In this document: positions 14,643 through 23,501 of the stretch, piece by piece | How the letters are laid out: each line of letters opens with the position of its first letter | How positions within the stretch are numbered: position 1 is the stretch's first letter | Origin: Alphaproteobacteria bacterium UBA6038 | GTDB lineage: Bacteria; Pseudomonadota; Alphaproteobacteria; Micropepsales; Micropepsaceae | Assembly (NCBI GenBank): GCA_002429315.1 | Contig: DIZC01000044.1 | Coordinates: 1-34,130 of the forward strand | DNA: 34,130 nucleotides | Reading direction: 5' to 3' | Made by a program: the position numbers and the translations under genes | The notes under the pieces: generated by a model | The model's input: the letters and a program-made list of their open reading frames with translations, nothing else | Told to the model about the DNA's origin: nothing | The model's database searches: none

Positions 14643-15653
14643 GTGCCGCTCGCACTGACCCAAGCCCTTGCTTCGCATTTTGCGCGTACGGCACTTGGGC
14701 ATGTCACGCGCGAATACCCCAACAAGCTCGATCACGTGCTGACCGGGCCGCAAGACGCGCAGACGCCGCGCGAGCTGCATCCCATCTTCTACGGCAGCTT
14801 CGACTGGCATTCCTGCGTGCACGGTTACTGGACTCTGGCGCGCTGTTTGCGCCGCTTTCCCGACCTGCCGGAAGCAGGTGCGATCCGTGCGCTGTTCGAT
14901 ACGCAATTCACGCCGGAGAAGGTGGCAGGCGAGGTCGCCTATCTCGCCCGGCCCTCTGCCCGCGGCTTCGAACGTCCCTATGGCTGGGCCTGGGCGTTGA
15001 TGCTGCAAGCCGAATTGCTGATGTATCGAAATGCGGACGGTGAGCGCTGGTCCCAGACCATGCAGCCGTTGGCGGATGCTTTCGTGCAGCGGTTCAAAGA
15101 ATTCCTGCCGCTCGCCACTTATCCGGTTCGCGCCGGCACTCACGGCAATTCCTCGTTCGCGACGACTCTGGCGCTCGACTACACGCGCGCGTGTAACGAC
15201 AGCTCGCTCGAATCTCTGCTGCGGCAGAAGGCGCGAGCTTGGTACGGTAGCGACGTTGCCTACAACGGGTTCGAACCGTCTCAGGACGATTTCCTGTCGC
15301 CGTCTCTAATGGAGGCGGCCTGCATGAGCCGCGTACTGGATGCGAACGCATTTCCCACCTGGTTCGAAATGTTTCTGCCGCATGCAGAGCACGGCCAGCC
15401 AGCGTCTCTCTTCACGCCGGCCGCGGTGAGCGACCGCAGCGATGGCAAAATCGCGCATCTCGACGGCCTCAACCTGTCGCGCGCGTGGTGCTGGACGCTG
15501 ATCCTTGGCGCTCTTCCCCAGGGCGACCTGCTGAACGTGGAACGGGTCATTGACCGGCACATCGAGACCGCGCTGCCGCACGTCGCAGGCGATTACATGG
15601 GTGAGCACTGGCTGGCGACGTTCGCGCTGCTGGCGCTCGATCCGCATCGCTGA
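14643..15653 (+). CDS. DUF2891 family protein
   Basis: A 336-residue soluble protein of the DUF2891 family. The signature HPIFYGSFDWHSCVHGYW is at residues ~41-58, and RPYGWAWALMLQAEL and AGTHGNSSFATTLALDY follow; the fold is expected to be an alpha/alpha toroid like those of glycan-processing enzymes. Translation begins at a GTG, with GAGG overlapping the DUF979 stop. Family members are often found with DUF969/DUF979, so it may process or sense the transported compound. No catalytic role is established to my knowledge. Confidence 0.85.
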   Translation: MPLALTQALASHFARTALGHVTREYPNKLDHVLTGPQDAQTPRELHPIFYGSFDWHSCVHGYWTLARCLRRFPDLPEAGAIRALFDTQFTPEKVAGEVAYLARPSARGFERPYGWAWALMLQAELLMYRNADGERWSQTMQPLADAFVQRFKEFLPLATYPVRAGTHGNSSFATTLALDYTRACNDSSLESLLRQKARAWYGSDVAYNGFEPSQDDFLSPSLMEAACMSRVLDANAFPTWFEMFLPHAEHGQPASLFTPAAVSDRSDGKIAHLDGLNLSRAWCWTLILGALPQGDLLNVERVIDRHIETALPHVAGDYMGEHWLATFALLALDPHR

Positions 15654-15921
15654 ACGCAGGAGTGCTGGCGGGCACCCGCGCCGTGATCAGCTTCAACAGA
15701 TCGTCCGTCACGAACCTGCACTCCACAACATCGAGGCCGGCGTCGGGATGTGCTGTTCGGTCCCAACCGGCGCAATGCGCCGGTAGCGCGCGGAATTCGT
15801 CGTCATTTCCCCAGCTCCCCGCGCGCCGCAGAGGCGCCAAGGCAAGGCGAGCATACCGCTTGCAAAACGCGGCTCATTCAAACAAACCCACTATCTGGAA
15901 ATCGCCGGCATGGAAGCATCG

Positions 15922-18555
15922 CTACTGAAGCATCTTGGTGGCGACTTCGAACAGATTCGACGACAGGCCCGGCTTCTTCAGACTCGACTCCAGTTCGGCC
16001 CGCATCAGCGCCCGGCGCCGCTCGTCGTAGCGCCGCCAGTTCTCGAAGGCGCCCGACATGCGGGCGGCGACCTGCGGGTTAATGGCATCGAGGGCGCGGA
16101 TCGTTTCGCCCACCAGCGCATAGCCCGTACCGTCCGCTTCGTGGAAGCGCAGATGGTTGCCGGAGAACGCGCCCACCAGCGCCCGCACCCGGTTGGGATT
16201 CTTCATGTCGAAGGCGGGATGAGCCTTCAGCTTGCGCACCTTCGCCACCGTGCCCGGCAACGGCGAACTCGCCTGCAAGCCCATCCACTTGTCGAGCACC
16301 AGCGGATCGTCGGCGAAACGATCGTGGAAGTGCGCGAAAGCTGCATCGGACAGCGCCGAGTCCATGCGGGTGAGCGCGGCGAGGCCTGCGATCATGTCGG
16401 TCATGTTGGTCGCGGCGCGGTAGTGGCGGTCGGCGATTTCGGCTGACGCCGCGGTGTCGTCCGCCGTCACATAGCGCAGGCAGACATTGCGCAGGCCGCG
16501 GCGGCCGGCAGAGGCCGCATCCGGCGCGAACGCATCGCCGGACTCCAGTTTCCGGTACAGCGCCTCGAAAGCCTCGCGATGCGTCTCCGCCACCGCATGG
16601 ATCAGCGCCATTCGCGCTTCGTGAATGGCGTCCGGATCGGCCGGAGTCATCTTGAGCGCGAGTTCGCTTTCGGACGGCGGAACCAGCATCTCGGCTGCGA
16701 ATGCGTGATCTTCCTCCGCCCGCGCCAGCACCTCGCCGATGGCGTCGACATAGATGGCGTCGGCCCTGGGGGCGATGCCGTCTTTTGCCGTCTCCGCCAT
16801 TTCGAGCAGGACGTCGCTCGCCAGCGCCTGGCCGGCTTCCCAGCGGTTGAACGGATCGGCGTCCCGGCTCATCAACGCGGCGCGATCGCCGGCCGTCATT
16901 GGGGTGTTGAAATGAACGGGCGCGGAGAACCGCCGCCCGACGGAGAGCAGCGGGTCTTCCTCGACACCGACGAACACGAAGCGCTGTTCCGGCTGCGTCA
17001 GCTCCAGCACGCGCTCGTCGGGACCGATGGCGTTCTCACCCTCCAGCGTCAGCGGCAGTCCGCGTCCGCTTTTCGCCACCAGCCCAAGCCGCACCGGAAT
17101 GTGCATCGGCGTCTTGTCGGGTTGGCCGGGCGTCGGCGGCAGCGTCTGCTTCAGGGTGAGGGCATATTTGCGGGTCGCGGCATCGTATTCGCCCACCGCC
17201 TCGACGGTCGGCGTTCCCGATTGGCGGTACCACAGGCGGAACTGCGACAGGTCGCGCCCGCAGGCATCCTCGAAGCACTTCACCCATTCCTCGATGGTGA
17301 CGGCCTGGCCGTCGTGGCGCTGGAAATAGAGATCGGTCGCCTTGCGGTAGCCCTCCTCGTCCACCAGCGTCTTCAGCATGCCGATCACTTCGGCGCCTTT
17401 CTCGTAGACCGTCGCGGTGTAGAAATTGTCGATGGTGATATAGCTCTGCGGCTGCACCGGATGAGCGAGCGGCCCGGCATCCTCCTGGAACTGCCGCATG
17501 CGGAGGACCTTCACGTCCTCGATGCGCTTGACGCCGGCCGAGCGCATGTCCGCCGAAAAGCTCTGGTCGCGGAACACCGTCAGCCCTTCCTTCAGCGACA
17601 GCTGGAACCAGTCGCGGCAGGTGATGCGGTCGCCCGTCCAGTTGTGGAAATACTCGTGCGCTACCACGCCTTCGATGCGGGCGTAATCGTCGTCGGTGGC
17701 GGTTTCCGGCGAAGCGAGCAGCACCTTGTCGTTGAAGATGTTGAGGCCTTTGTTTTCCATGGCGCCGAAATTGAATGCGCTGACCGCCACGATCATGAAG
17801 ATGTCGAGGTCGTATTCGCGGCCGTAAGCCTCCTCGTCCCATTTCATCGCACGCTTGAGCGAATCCATGGCATAGAGCGCTTTCGGCTCGTTGCCGTGCT
17901 CGACATAGATGCGCAGATCCACCCTGCGCCCGGACATGGTGACGAACGAATCCGCGATGTGGCCGAGATCGCCCGCCACCAGCGCGAACAGATAGCAGGG
18001 CTTGGGGAACGGATCGTTCCACAGCGCGAAGTGCCGCCCGTCCGGCAGGTCGCCGGAATGGGTGAGGTTGCCGTTCGAGAGCAGCACCGGATACTGCGAT
18101 TTGTCCGCCTCGATCCGGGTGGTGAAGACCGCGAGGTTGTCCGGCCGGTCGAGAAAATAGGTCATCCGGCGGAAGCCTTCCGCTTCGCACTGCGTGCAGA
18201 AGATACCTTTGGAGACATAGAGGCCTTCCAGCGACGTGTTCGCGGCGGGCGAAATCTCGGTGAACACGTCGAGGGTGAACTCGTCCGGCACGTCCTCGAC
18301 GGTCAGCGTCTCGGCGTCCACGCGGTAGCGGCTCGCCGGCACCTCGTCGTTGTCGATGCGCAAGCCCAGCAGCTTCAGCTGCTCGCCGTTCAGCACCAGC
18401 GGCGCGGATTGGCCGCCGGTCCGCTGCACCTTCATCTTGGCGGCGACGCGGGTGATGTCCGGCGCCAGCAAGAAATCGAGATCGATGGCCGGGATACGGA
18501 AATCGGGCGCCCGGTAGTCCTTCAGGTGAACGGCGCGCGGCTCTTCGGTTCGCAT
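15922..18555 (-). CDS. pepN: Aminopeptidase N
   Basis: An 877-residue M1-family zinc aminopeptidase, close to the usual 870, that removes N-terminal residues from cytoplasmic peptides. The substrate-binding motif GAMENKGLNIF and the zinc motif HEYFHNWTGDR are intact, with the third zinc ligand Glu in LKEGLTVFRDQ. The C-terminal ~430 residues are the helical-repeat domain of gammaproteobacterial-type PepN. I start at the ATG at 18555 with AAGAGGA upstream; the frame is open for another 128 codons, but those translate intergenic repeat and a reversed SDR remnant. It is monocistronic as far as can be seen, with a 268-base gap on its 3' side. Confidence 0.95.
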   Translation of the reverse strand: MRTEEPRAVHLKDYRAPDFRIPAIDLDFLLAPDITRVAAKMKVQRTGGQSAPLVLNGEQLKLLGLRIDNDEVPASRYRVDAETLTVEDVPDEFTLDVFTEISPAANTSLEGLYVSKGIFCTQCEAEGFRRMTYFLDRPDNLAVFTTRIEADKSQYPVLLSNGNLTHSGDLPDGRHFALWNDPFPKPCYLFALVAGDLGHIADSFVTMSGRRVDLRIYVEHGNEPKALYAMDSLKRAMKWDEEAYGREYDLDIFMIVAVSAFNFGAMENKGLNIFNDKVLLASPETATDDDYARIEGVVAHEYFHNWTGDRITCRDWFQLSLKEGLTVFRDQSFSADMRSAGVKRIEDVKVLRMRQFQEDAGPLAHPVQPQSYITIDNFYTATVYEKGAEVIGMLKTLVDEEGYRKATDLYFQRHDGQAVTIEEWVKCFEDACGRDLSQFRLWYRQSGTPTVEAVGEYDAATRKYALTLKQTLPPTPGQPDKTPMHIPVRLGLVAKSGRGLPLTLEGENAIGPDERVLELTQPEQRFVFVGVEEDPLLSVGRRFSAPVHFNTPMTAGDRAALMSRDADPFNRWEAGQALASDVLLEMAETAKDGIAPRADAIYVDAIGEVLARAEEDHAFAAEMLVPPSESELALKMTPADPDAIHEARMALIHAVAETHREAFEALYRKLESGDAFAPDAASAGRRGLRNVCLRYVTADDTAASAEIADRHYRAATNMTDMIAGLAALTRMDSALSDAAFAHFHDRFADDPLVLDKWMGLQASSPLPGTVAKVRKLKAHPAFDMKNPNRVRALVGAFSGNHLRFHEADGTGYALVGETIRALDAINPQVAARMSGAFENWRRYDERRRALMRAELESSLKKPGLSSNLFEVATKMLQ

Positions 18556-18619
18556 GTGGTCCTCTTGGGGCGTTCGGGGACGCCGGTATAGCGCCGCCCG
18601 CCGGTTGTTTTCGAATTTT

Positions 18620-18751
18620 TTCACGCGGAGGCCGCGAAGCCACGCAGGCGGAAGGACCCGGCAACCGATTGGAAGCTGCGGGGGCGGCGTGGACCGCTCG
18701 CAAAAGCTCGATTCGCAGGGAACTCCGCGTCCTCTGCGTCCTCCGCGTGAA
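18620..18751. repeat. Inverted repeat in the pepN upstream region
   Basis: TTCACGCGGAGG at 18620-18631 is matched perfectly by CCTCCGCGTGAA at 18740-18751, 108 bases apart. Just inside, both arms carry more CGC-rich units (CGCGAAGCCACGCAGG and, reversed, CGCAGAGGACGCGGAG). This pattern recurs between genes in several alphaproteobacteria and is probably a REP-like or decayed mobile sequence. It would lie in the 5' leader of pepN or its promoter region. Confidence 0.6.
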
Positions 18752-18819
18752 TCCGATGCGGAAATGGGGGTCGATTCAGGCGCAATTCGAGCGGCCACTT
18801 TTTTGTCATCACCCGGCTT

Positions 18820-18969
18820 GCCGCCGAGCACGGCTCCGGGGCGCCGATGAAGCGCGCGGGCCAGCCGAACGAAGTTTCGCCCTATTACGTGCTGCTCGCC
18901 AGCGACGACGGCTCCTACATGAGCGGCCAGGTGCTGCACCCGAACGGCGGCACCATCGTCGGTTCGTGA
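18820..18969 (+). pseudogene. 3' fragment of a short-chain dehydrogenase gene
   Basis: The frame ending at TGA 18967-18969 reads APMKRAGQPNEVSPYYVLLA, then ASDDGSYMSGQVLHPNGGTI, a classical SDR C-terminus (usually K-R-x-G-Q-P-x-E, then LASD-x-x-S-Y-x-x-G-x-x-x-x-x-x-GG). The glycine-rich NAD site and the YxxxK catalytic part are missing: upstream of about 18820 the sequence is unrelated and soon becomes the inverted repeat. It is the end of an SDR gene whose front was lost. It is too short to be an enzyme. Confidence 0.8.
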
Positions 18970-18979
18970 GGCGCCTGCC

Positions 18980-19474
18980 TCATACGCTGATCATGTGCCC
19001 GGAAATCGTGCAGCTGACCGCTATGCTGGTCGCGTCTCCGCCGGCGCTCGCTTCTATCTTGCCGCCGCCTCTCACGAACAGGAAAAGCTGGTTGTTCGAG
19101 GCACTGTAGCTGTTGCTGCTGTTCTGCGCCTGCAGAGTCACGACGAGAGCGTGTGATGCCAGCACGGAGCCCGACTTGTTGATCGCTCCGAGGAACGCTG
19201 TCTGCACCCTCGCGGTGGCAGGCGCCAGGATGTAGGAGCAAGACGCGCTGGTGATTTCAAGCCGCTTTCGGTCGGGGACGACATCGAAATCGATGGCGCA
19301 GAAGGTGGTGGCGGCGGAGCAGGCTCGGGTCTCCTCGAACGGCGTGCTCGTTCCCGCGGTGGCGGTACTTTCCTGTGCCGCCGCCGGCACAACTACGGAA
19401 AAACCCGCCAAAGTCGCGCAAAAAACTGAGAACAGCGCGACACCGCTGCGGCGCAAGCAGGTTGCGACAGCCAT
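18980..19474 (-). CDS. Small exported protein of unknown function
   Basis: A 164-residue protein with a signal peptide: basic start (VATCLRRSG), hydrophobic core VALFSVFCATLAGFSVV and a probable cut after VVPAAA. The mature part has four spaced cysteines (TRACSAATTFC, ASCSYIL, VSCTISG) that could form two disulfides, and is rich in Ser/Ala/Thr, consistent with a beta-sandwich periplasmic protein. The ATG at 19474 follows GGGAGGG. No family recognised. The stop lies 10 bases from the SDR fragment that ends toward it from the other strand. Confidence 0.72.
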   Translation of the reverse strand: MAVATCLRRSGVALFSVFCATLAGFSVVVPAAAQESTATAGTSTPFEETRACSAATTFCAIDFDVVPDRKRLEITSASCSYILAPATARVQTAFLGAINKSGSVLASHALVVTLQAQNSSNSYSASNNQLFLFVRGGGKIEASAGGDATSIAVSCTISGHMISV

Positions 19475-19738
19475 GACGATTTCCCTCCCGGTCGACGAAT
19501 TCCAGCCTAGCAACGATTTTCGTTCGCCGTAAACCGGCGGTGGCGCAAGCCTCACCCACCGTGAGCCCGCGCGCGTGTCCCGAACGCTACTTCGATAAGG
19601 GAAAGAGAACGGCTCGAGCCGCTCTCTCCTGTAATGCCGTAGCGGAGGTCGCGAGCGGCATTTACCACGCGCCCAGGGAACCTTCTTGCCACCAGTACGG
19701 TTTCGTACAATCGTTTTTAATTTTCAGGGGGAGCATCC

Positions 19739-19930
19739 ATGATCGAAATCCCGGAGGGTCTTTCCGCGTTCGAGCGTGCCGACCGCTATCGCGGGCTGGC
19801 CGCGGAGGCCTTGCAGCGGGCGGCGCAAGCGGCATCGGATGGCAGCAAGGCCAATCTGATCGGAATCGCCGCCCGCTGGGACGGCCTGGCGCAAGATATC
19901 GAGCGGCGCCTCGATCTGCCGCCACGCTAG
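19739..19930 (+). CDS. Conserved-looking 63-residue protein
   Basis: A short, charged, helical protein: FERADRYRGLAAEALQRAAQ, then ANLIGIAARWDGLAQDIERR. GGGGGAG six bases before the ATG and the strong helix periodicity argue that it is real. Similar small alphaproteobacterial proteins with a RYRxLAAEA core exist, without known function. It converges on the ergothioneine gene, 10 bases away. Confidence 0.65.
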   Translation: MIEIPEGLSAFERADRYRGLAAEALQRAAQAASDGSKANLIGIAARWDGLAQDIERRLDLPPR

Positions 19931-19940
19931 CTGCCGCGAG

Positions 19941-22163
19941 TTACGCGAACAACAGCACGGCGAATTCTGGGCTTTCGCTCACCCAGTTTTTTTCCAGCGA
20001 CCAGCCGACGGTTGCGGCGCGCGCGGCGAAATCCTTCACCAAATATTTGTGGCAGTTCTCGGTATGGATAGTTTCGCCGGCGCGGAAGCCGAACGCGCGG
20101 CCTGCGATCGACACCGTCTGGTCTGTTAGGGATGCGAGATGCATCTCGATCCGGTGCGCCGGCTCGTTCCAGATGGCGCGGTGTTCGAAACCATCCAGAT
20201 CGAAATCCGCGCCCAGCTCGCGGTTCATCCGCACGAGCAGGTTCTTGTTGAACGCGGCGGTGACTCCCGCCGCATCGTTGTAGCCGGCGAGCAAGGTTTC
20301 GCGCTCCTTCACCAGGTCGATGCCGATCAAGAGCTTGCCGCCGTGCAGCGTTTGACGCGCGCGGGCCAGGAAGGCATCGGCTTCTTCGTCCGTGAGGTTG
20401 CCGATGGTCGAGCCGGGGAAAAACCCGAGCAGCGGCTGGCCCCGCAGATCGTCGGGCAGCGCGATGGGCTGCATGAAATCGCCGATCACGGAGCGGATCG
20501 GCAGGTCGGGATAATCCTGCGCCAGCAGCGCCGCCGTCCGGCTGAGGGAATAGCCGCAAATGTCGATCGGTACGTAGGCGGCGAGCCCCGGCATCCGGTT
20601 GAGCAGGAGGCGCGTCTTGAGGCAGGAGCCACAGCCGAACTCGACAAGGACCGTGCCCGGTTCAAGCATCTCCGCCAAATCCGGCGCCAGATCGCTCAGC
20701 AGCGCGCATTCGGTGCGCGTCAAATAGTATTCCGGCAAACGGCAGATCTCTTCGAACAACTCGGCGCCTCGCGCGTCGTACAGGTACTTGCTGCTCAGCT
20801 GCTTCTGCGGCTTCGCGAGTCCCTCAATCGCGTGGTCGAGAAATTCGGAGGATTCATCGTTCGCAGCGGCGGCGCGGGGCCGCGGCGGCGCGTCCTCGGC
20901 AAGGCGCAATCCGCTGAACTGCCAGCGCTGATGCGGATAGAAGAAGTTGCGGTAGCTTGCGCGCACATGGCCCCGCGGCGTCGCGCAGGAGCCGCCGCGC
21001 AGCACCATCTGGTTGACCATGAATTTGCCGTTGTATTCACCAACCGCGCCTTCGGCAGGCCGGAAGCCCGGATAGGGCGAATAGGCACTTGCCGTCCATT
21101 CCCACACATCGCCGAACATCTGCTTCGACGCAGGCTCGTCCGGCACCGGCCGCAAATAACCGGAGTCACGGAAGTTTCCTTGCCGTGGGTCGCGCGCAGA
21201 GGCCGCGCGCTCCCACTCCGCTTCCGTCGGCAGGCGCTTGCCGCGAAAGCGCGCGAACGCGTCGGCTTCGTAGAAACTAATGTGCGAGACCGGCGCGTCG
21301 GGATCGATTGGCTGTAGGCCGGCAAGGGTCATCGAGAACCATTCGCCATCGCGCGCTTCCCAGTAGAGCGGTGCGGCCCAGCCGTTGGCGACGGCACATT
21401 GCCAGCCGTCCGACAGCCAGTGTTTGGGATCGCGGTAGCCGCCGGCGGCCATGAACTCCAGCCACTCCGCGTTTGTGACCAGCCGGTTGGCGAGCCGGAA
21501 CGGTTGCAGCAGCACCTGATGGCGGGGGTCTTCGTTGTCGAAAGCGAACCCGTCGCCGGCATGCCCGATCTCGACAATGCCGCCGTCGAAATCATCGAAC
21601 TCCGCCGCCGCAGCTGCGCCGCGCGGTGCCGGGCGGAATTCGGTATAGGCAGGCCGCAGCGGATTCTGCGCAAAGGCGTGCAGCAGATCGGTGAGGATCA
21701 GCTCCTGATGCTGCTCCTCGTGATTGAGACCGAGCTCGATGAGCGCCGCGGTTGGCGCATCCACTCCGCCGGAGACCAACGAACACATCGCATCGTCGAC
21801 CTGGCGCCGGTATGCGCCAACCTCTTCCGCCGACGGGCGCGACAGCAATCCGCGCTGCGGCCGCGCATGTCGCGCCCCGACGGCCTCGTAGTAGGAGTTG
21901 AACAGAAATCCATAATCCGGGTGGAACGGCCGATAACCACCAGCCGTCGAAAGAACAAACGTCTCGAAAAACCACGTCGTATGCGCGCGGTGCCATTTGA
22001 CCGGGCTGGCATCGGGCATGGATTGCAGATTCTGGTCTTCCGGCGAAAGCGGCGCGGCCAGCTGTTCGGTCACGGCCCGCACCGCGACATAGCGCGCCAC
22101 CAGCGGCGGCTCGGAAGCGAGCGCTTCAGCCCGTTCGGGCGGGAGTTTCGGGTGAACGGTCAT
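19941..22163 (-). CDS. egtBD: Fused ergothioneine synthase EgtB and histidine methyltransferase EgtD
   Basis: One uninterrupted 740-residue reading frame holds two enzymes. Residues ~20-425 are EgtB: a DinB-like domain with iron-ligand histidines H61 (RAHTTWFFE), H148 and H152 (NHEEQHQELILTD), then a formylglycine-generating-type domain (LPTEAEWERAA, GDVWEWTASAYSPYPGF). Residues ~440-740 are EgtD, the histidine N-alpha-trimethylating enzyme: KYLYDARGAELFEEI, SAM site VEFGCGSCLKT and signature FFPGSTIGNLTDEEAD. Together they would cover trimethylation of histidine and oxygen-dependent C-S bond formation. EgtB here is the thiol-joining step; egtC and egtE are not in the window. The start at 22163 is the first credible ATG. 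The domain order is the reverse of fungal Egt1. Confidence 0.9.
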   Translation of the reverse strand: MTVHPKLPPERAEALASEPPLVARYVAVRAVTEQLAAPLSPEDQNLQSMPDASPVKWHRAHTTWFFETFVLSTAGGYRPFHPDYGFLFNSYYEAVGARHARPQRGLLSRPSAEEVGAYRRQVDDAMCSLVSGGVDAPTAALIELGLNHEEQHQELILTDLLHAFAQNPLRPAYTEFRPAPRGAAAAAEFDDFDGGIVEIGHAGDGFAFDNEDPRHQVLLQPFRLANRLVTNAEWLEFMAAGGYRDPKHWLSDGWQCAVANGWAAPLYWEARDGEWFSMTLAGLQPIDPDAPVSHISFYEADAFARFRGKRLPTEAEWERAASARDPRQGNFRDSGYLRPVPDEPASKQMFGDVWEWTASAYSPYPGFRPAEGAVGEYNGKFMVNQMVLRGGSCATPRGHVRASYRNFFYPHQRWQFSGLRLAEDAPPRPRAAAANDESSEFLDHAIEGLAKPQKQLSSKYLYDARGAELFEEICRLPEYYLTRTECALLSDLAPDLAEMLEPGTVLVEFGCGSCLKTRLLLNRMPGLAAYVPIDICGYSLSRTAALLAQDYPDLPIRSVIGDFMQPIALPDDLRGQPLLGFFPGSTIGNLTDEEADAFLARARQTLHGGKLLIGIDLVKERETLLAGYNDAAGVTAAFNKNLLVRMNRELGADFDLDGFEHRAIWNEPAHRIEMHLASLTDQTVSIAGRAFGFRAGETIHTENCHKYLVKDFAARAATVGWSLEKNWVSESPEFAVLLFA

Positions 22164-22414
22164 CGAGCCGGTTGCTCCTGCTTGCCCGATGCCGTTTGCC
22201 CAGGCTCGTGAAAGTGAAACTTGCGATTTGATAGATACGTTCCCGTTTTCCACCGTCAAGGCGCCATACGCATGCGCACCCTCCGCGGATCGCATGGAAC
22301 CGGCCTCCAAGCCCGTAGCGGCCTTGAAAGTGAACGCGAATTTGTTGCGACAGCCGGAACCGCCGCGCACCGCTGCCGTTCAAGATTCGTCTCCACGAAA
22401 AAGGAAAAAGAATT

Positions 22415-22804
22415 ATGGCGAGCACACAAACGGCAACCGGCGACCTCTCCAAACGCGAAACCTTCGGCCTCATCGGCAGCGACAAGGTCGAAGGCACCGA
22501 AGTCTATCGTTCGAACGGGGACCGCGTCGGCACCATCGATCGGGTGATGATCGACAAGCTTTCCGGCCACGTGGCTTACGCGGTGATGAGCTTCGGCGGC
22601 TTCCTCGGCATCGGCGACGACTATTATCCAATCCCGTGGTCGCTGCTCACCTACAACGAGCGGCTGGGCGGTTACGAAGTGAACATCTCGGATCAGCAGC
22701 TGAAGGGCGCGCCGAAATTCCGCAAGGACGAGTCCTGGGAATACGAAGACCGCGGCCGCGAAGGCGCGCTCTATTCCTATTACGGCGCCACGCCGTACTG
22801 GTGA
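22415..22804 (+). CDS. PRC-barrel domain protein
   Basis: A 129-residue protein with a PRC-barrel at residues ~16-90: KVEGTEVYRSNGDRVGTIDR, then GHVAYAVMSFGGFLGIGDDY and YPIPWSLLTYNERLGGY. The C-terminus is charged and ends GALYSYYGATPYW. These small soluble proteins are frequent in alphaproteobacteria, often linked to stress or envelope functions, but no ligand is known. AAGGA lies upstream of the ATG. It is divergent from egtBD across a 251-base gap that should contain both promoters. Confidence 0.88.
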   Translation: MASTQTATGDLSKRETFGLIGSDKVEGTEVYRSNGDRVGTIDRVMIDKLSGHVAYAVMSFGGFLGIGDDYYPIPWSLLTYNERLGGYEVNISDQQLKGAPKFRKDESWEYEDRGREGALYSYYGATPYW

Positions 22805-22817
22805 TGCGGGCGACTTA

Positions 22818-22907
22818 ATCCTTCGTGGCTCGCGCTTCGCGCTCGCACCTCAGGATGACGAATTCGTCCCGTCATGCTGAGGTGCCGCGAAGCGGCCACG
22901 AAGCATG
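22818..22907. repeat. REP-like palindrome (CTTCGTGGC family)
   Basis: Two units face each other. Each reads CTTCGTGGC, a small hairpin, then GCACCTCAGNATGACG; the right unit is the reverse complement of the left with a different inner hairpin (GCGCTTCGCGC on the left, CCGCTTCGCGG on the right). It lies between the PRC-barrel gene and the PfpI-like gene and ends 15 bases before the latter's ATG, so it may affect transcript ends or mRNA stability. Confidence 0.8.
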
Positions 22908-22922
22908 AAAGGAGCAAGGGCA

Positions 22923-23489
22923 ATGCCAAAAATCCAGGACGCCAGAATCCTCATCATCGCCACCAACGGTTTCGAGCAGGCCGAGCTGGAAATCCCGCGC
23001 GACCGGCTGCGGCAGGCGGGTGCGCATGTGGATGTCGCCTCGCCGGACGGCAAGAGCATCCGCGGCTGGGACAAAACGGATTGGGGCCAGACCGTCGCGA
23101 TCGACAAGAAGATCGGCGACACCAAATGCGCCGACTACGACGCCTTGGTGATTCCCGGCGGCGTGATCAATCCCGACAAGCTCCGCGTTGACGAAGATGC
23201 GATGCGCACGGTGCGCGAGTTCCTCGCGAGCGGCAAGATCGTCGCCGCCATCTGCCACGGGCCGTGGCTGCTGGTGCAGGCAGACGCCTGCCGCGGACGG
23301 AAGATGACGTCCTACAAATCCATCCGGAAGGACGTGGAGAATGCCGGCGCCCACTGGGTGGACCAGGACGTGGTGACCGACCGCGGCATCGTCACCAGCC
23401 GCAACCCGGGCGACCTCGAGGCCTTCTGCCAGAAGATCGTCGAGGAAGTGCAGGAAGGCCGCCACCAGCGCCGCGAAGCCGCGGAATAA
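22923..23489 (+). CDS. DJ-1/PfpI-type protein (type 1 glutamine amidotransferase-like)
   Basis: A 188-residue protein of the DJ-1/PfpI superfamily. The nucleophile elbow AICHGPWLLVQAD carries C111 followed by H112, and E18 sits in NGFEQAELEIP, so the Cys-His-Glu arrangement seen in PfpI proteases and glyoxalase/deglycase members is intact. The ATG at 22923 has AAGGAG upstream; an ATG at 22905 is an alternative but lies in the repeat. Possible roles are stress-related glycation repair or proteolysis; the family does not settle which. Confidence 0.88.
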   Translation: MPKIQDARILIIATNGFEQAELEIPRDRLRQAGAHVDVASPDGKSIRGWDKTDWGQTVAIDKKIGDTKCADYDALVIPGGVINPDKLRVDEDAMRTVREFLASGKIVAAICHGPWLLVQADACRGRKMTSYKSIRKDVENAGAHWVDQDVVTDRGIVTSRNPGDLEAFCQKIVEEVQEGRHQRREAAE

Positions 23490-23501
23490 CCCCTGACCTC
23501 C

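Noticed and set aside
15547..15840. Minus-strand frame with a coding-like stretch CRFVTDDLLKLITARVPA between DUF2891 and pepN
   Set aside because: It overlaps the DUF2891 end by over 100 bases and has no clear start. It might be a relic, but support is too thin.
16579..18591. 670-residue plus-strand frame inside pepN
   Set aside because: PepN has complete motifs on the other strand; this frame is its antisense.
19600..19662. Hairpins CGGCTCGAGCCG and AATGCCG...CGGCATT as a terminator
   Set aside because: No T-run follows either hairpin and neither lies just after a gene end; left unannotated.
19941..22163. OvoA (ovothiol synthase) instead of EgtB-EgtD
   Set aside because: The C-terminal part carries EgtD signatures (YLYDARG, FPGSTIGN), not the methyltransferase type of OvoA.
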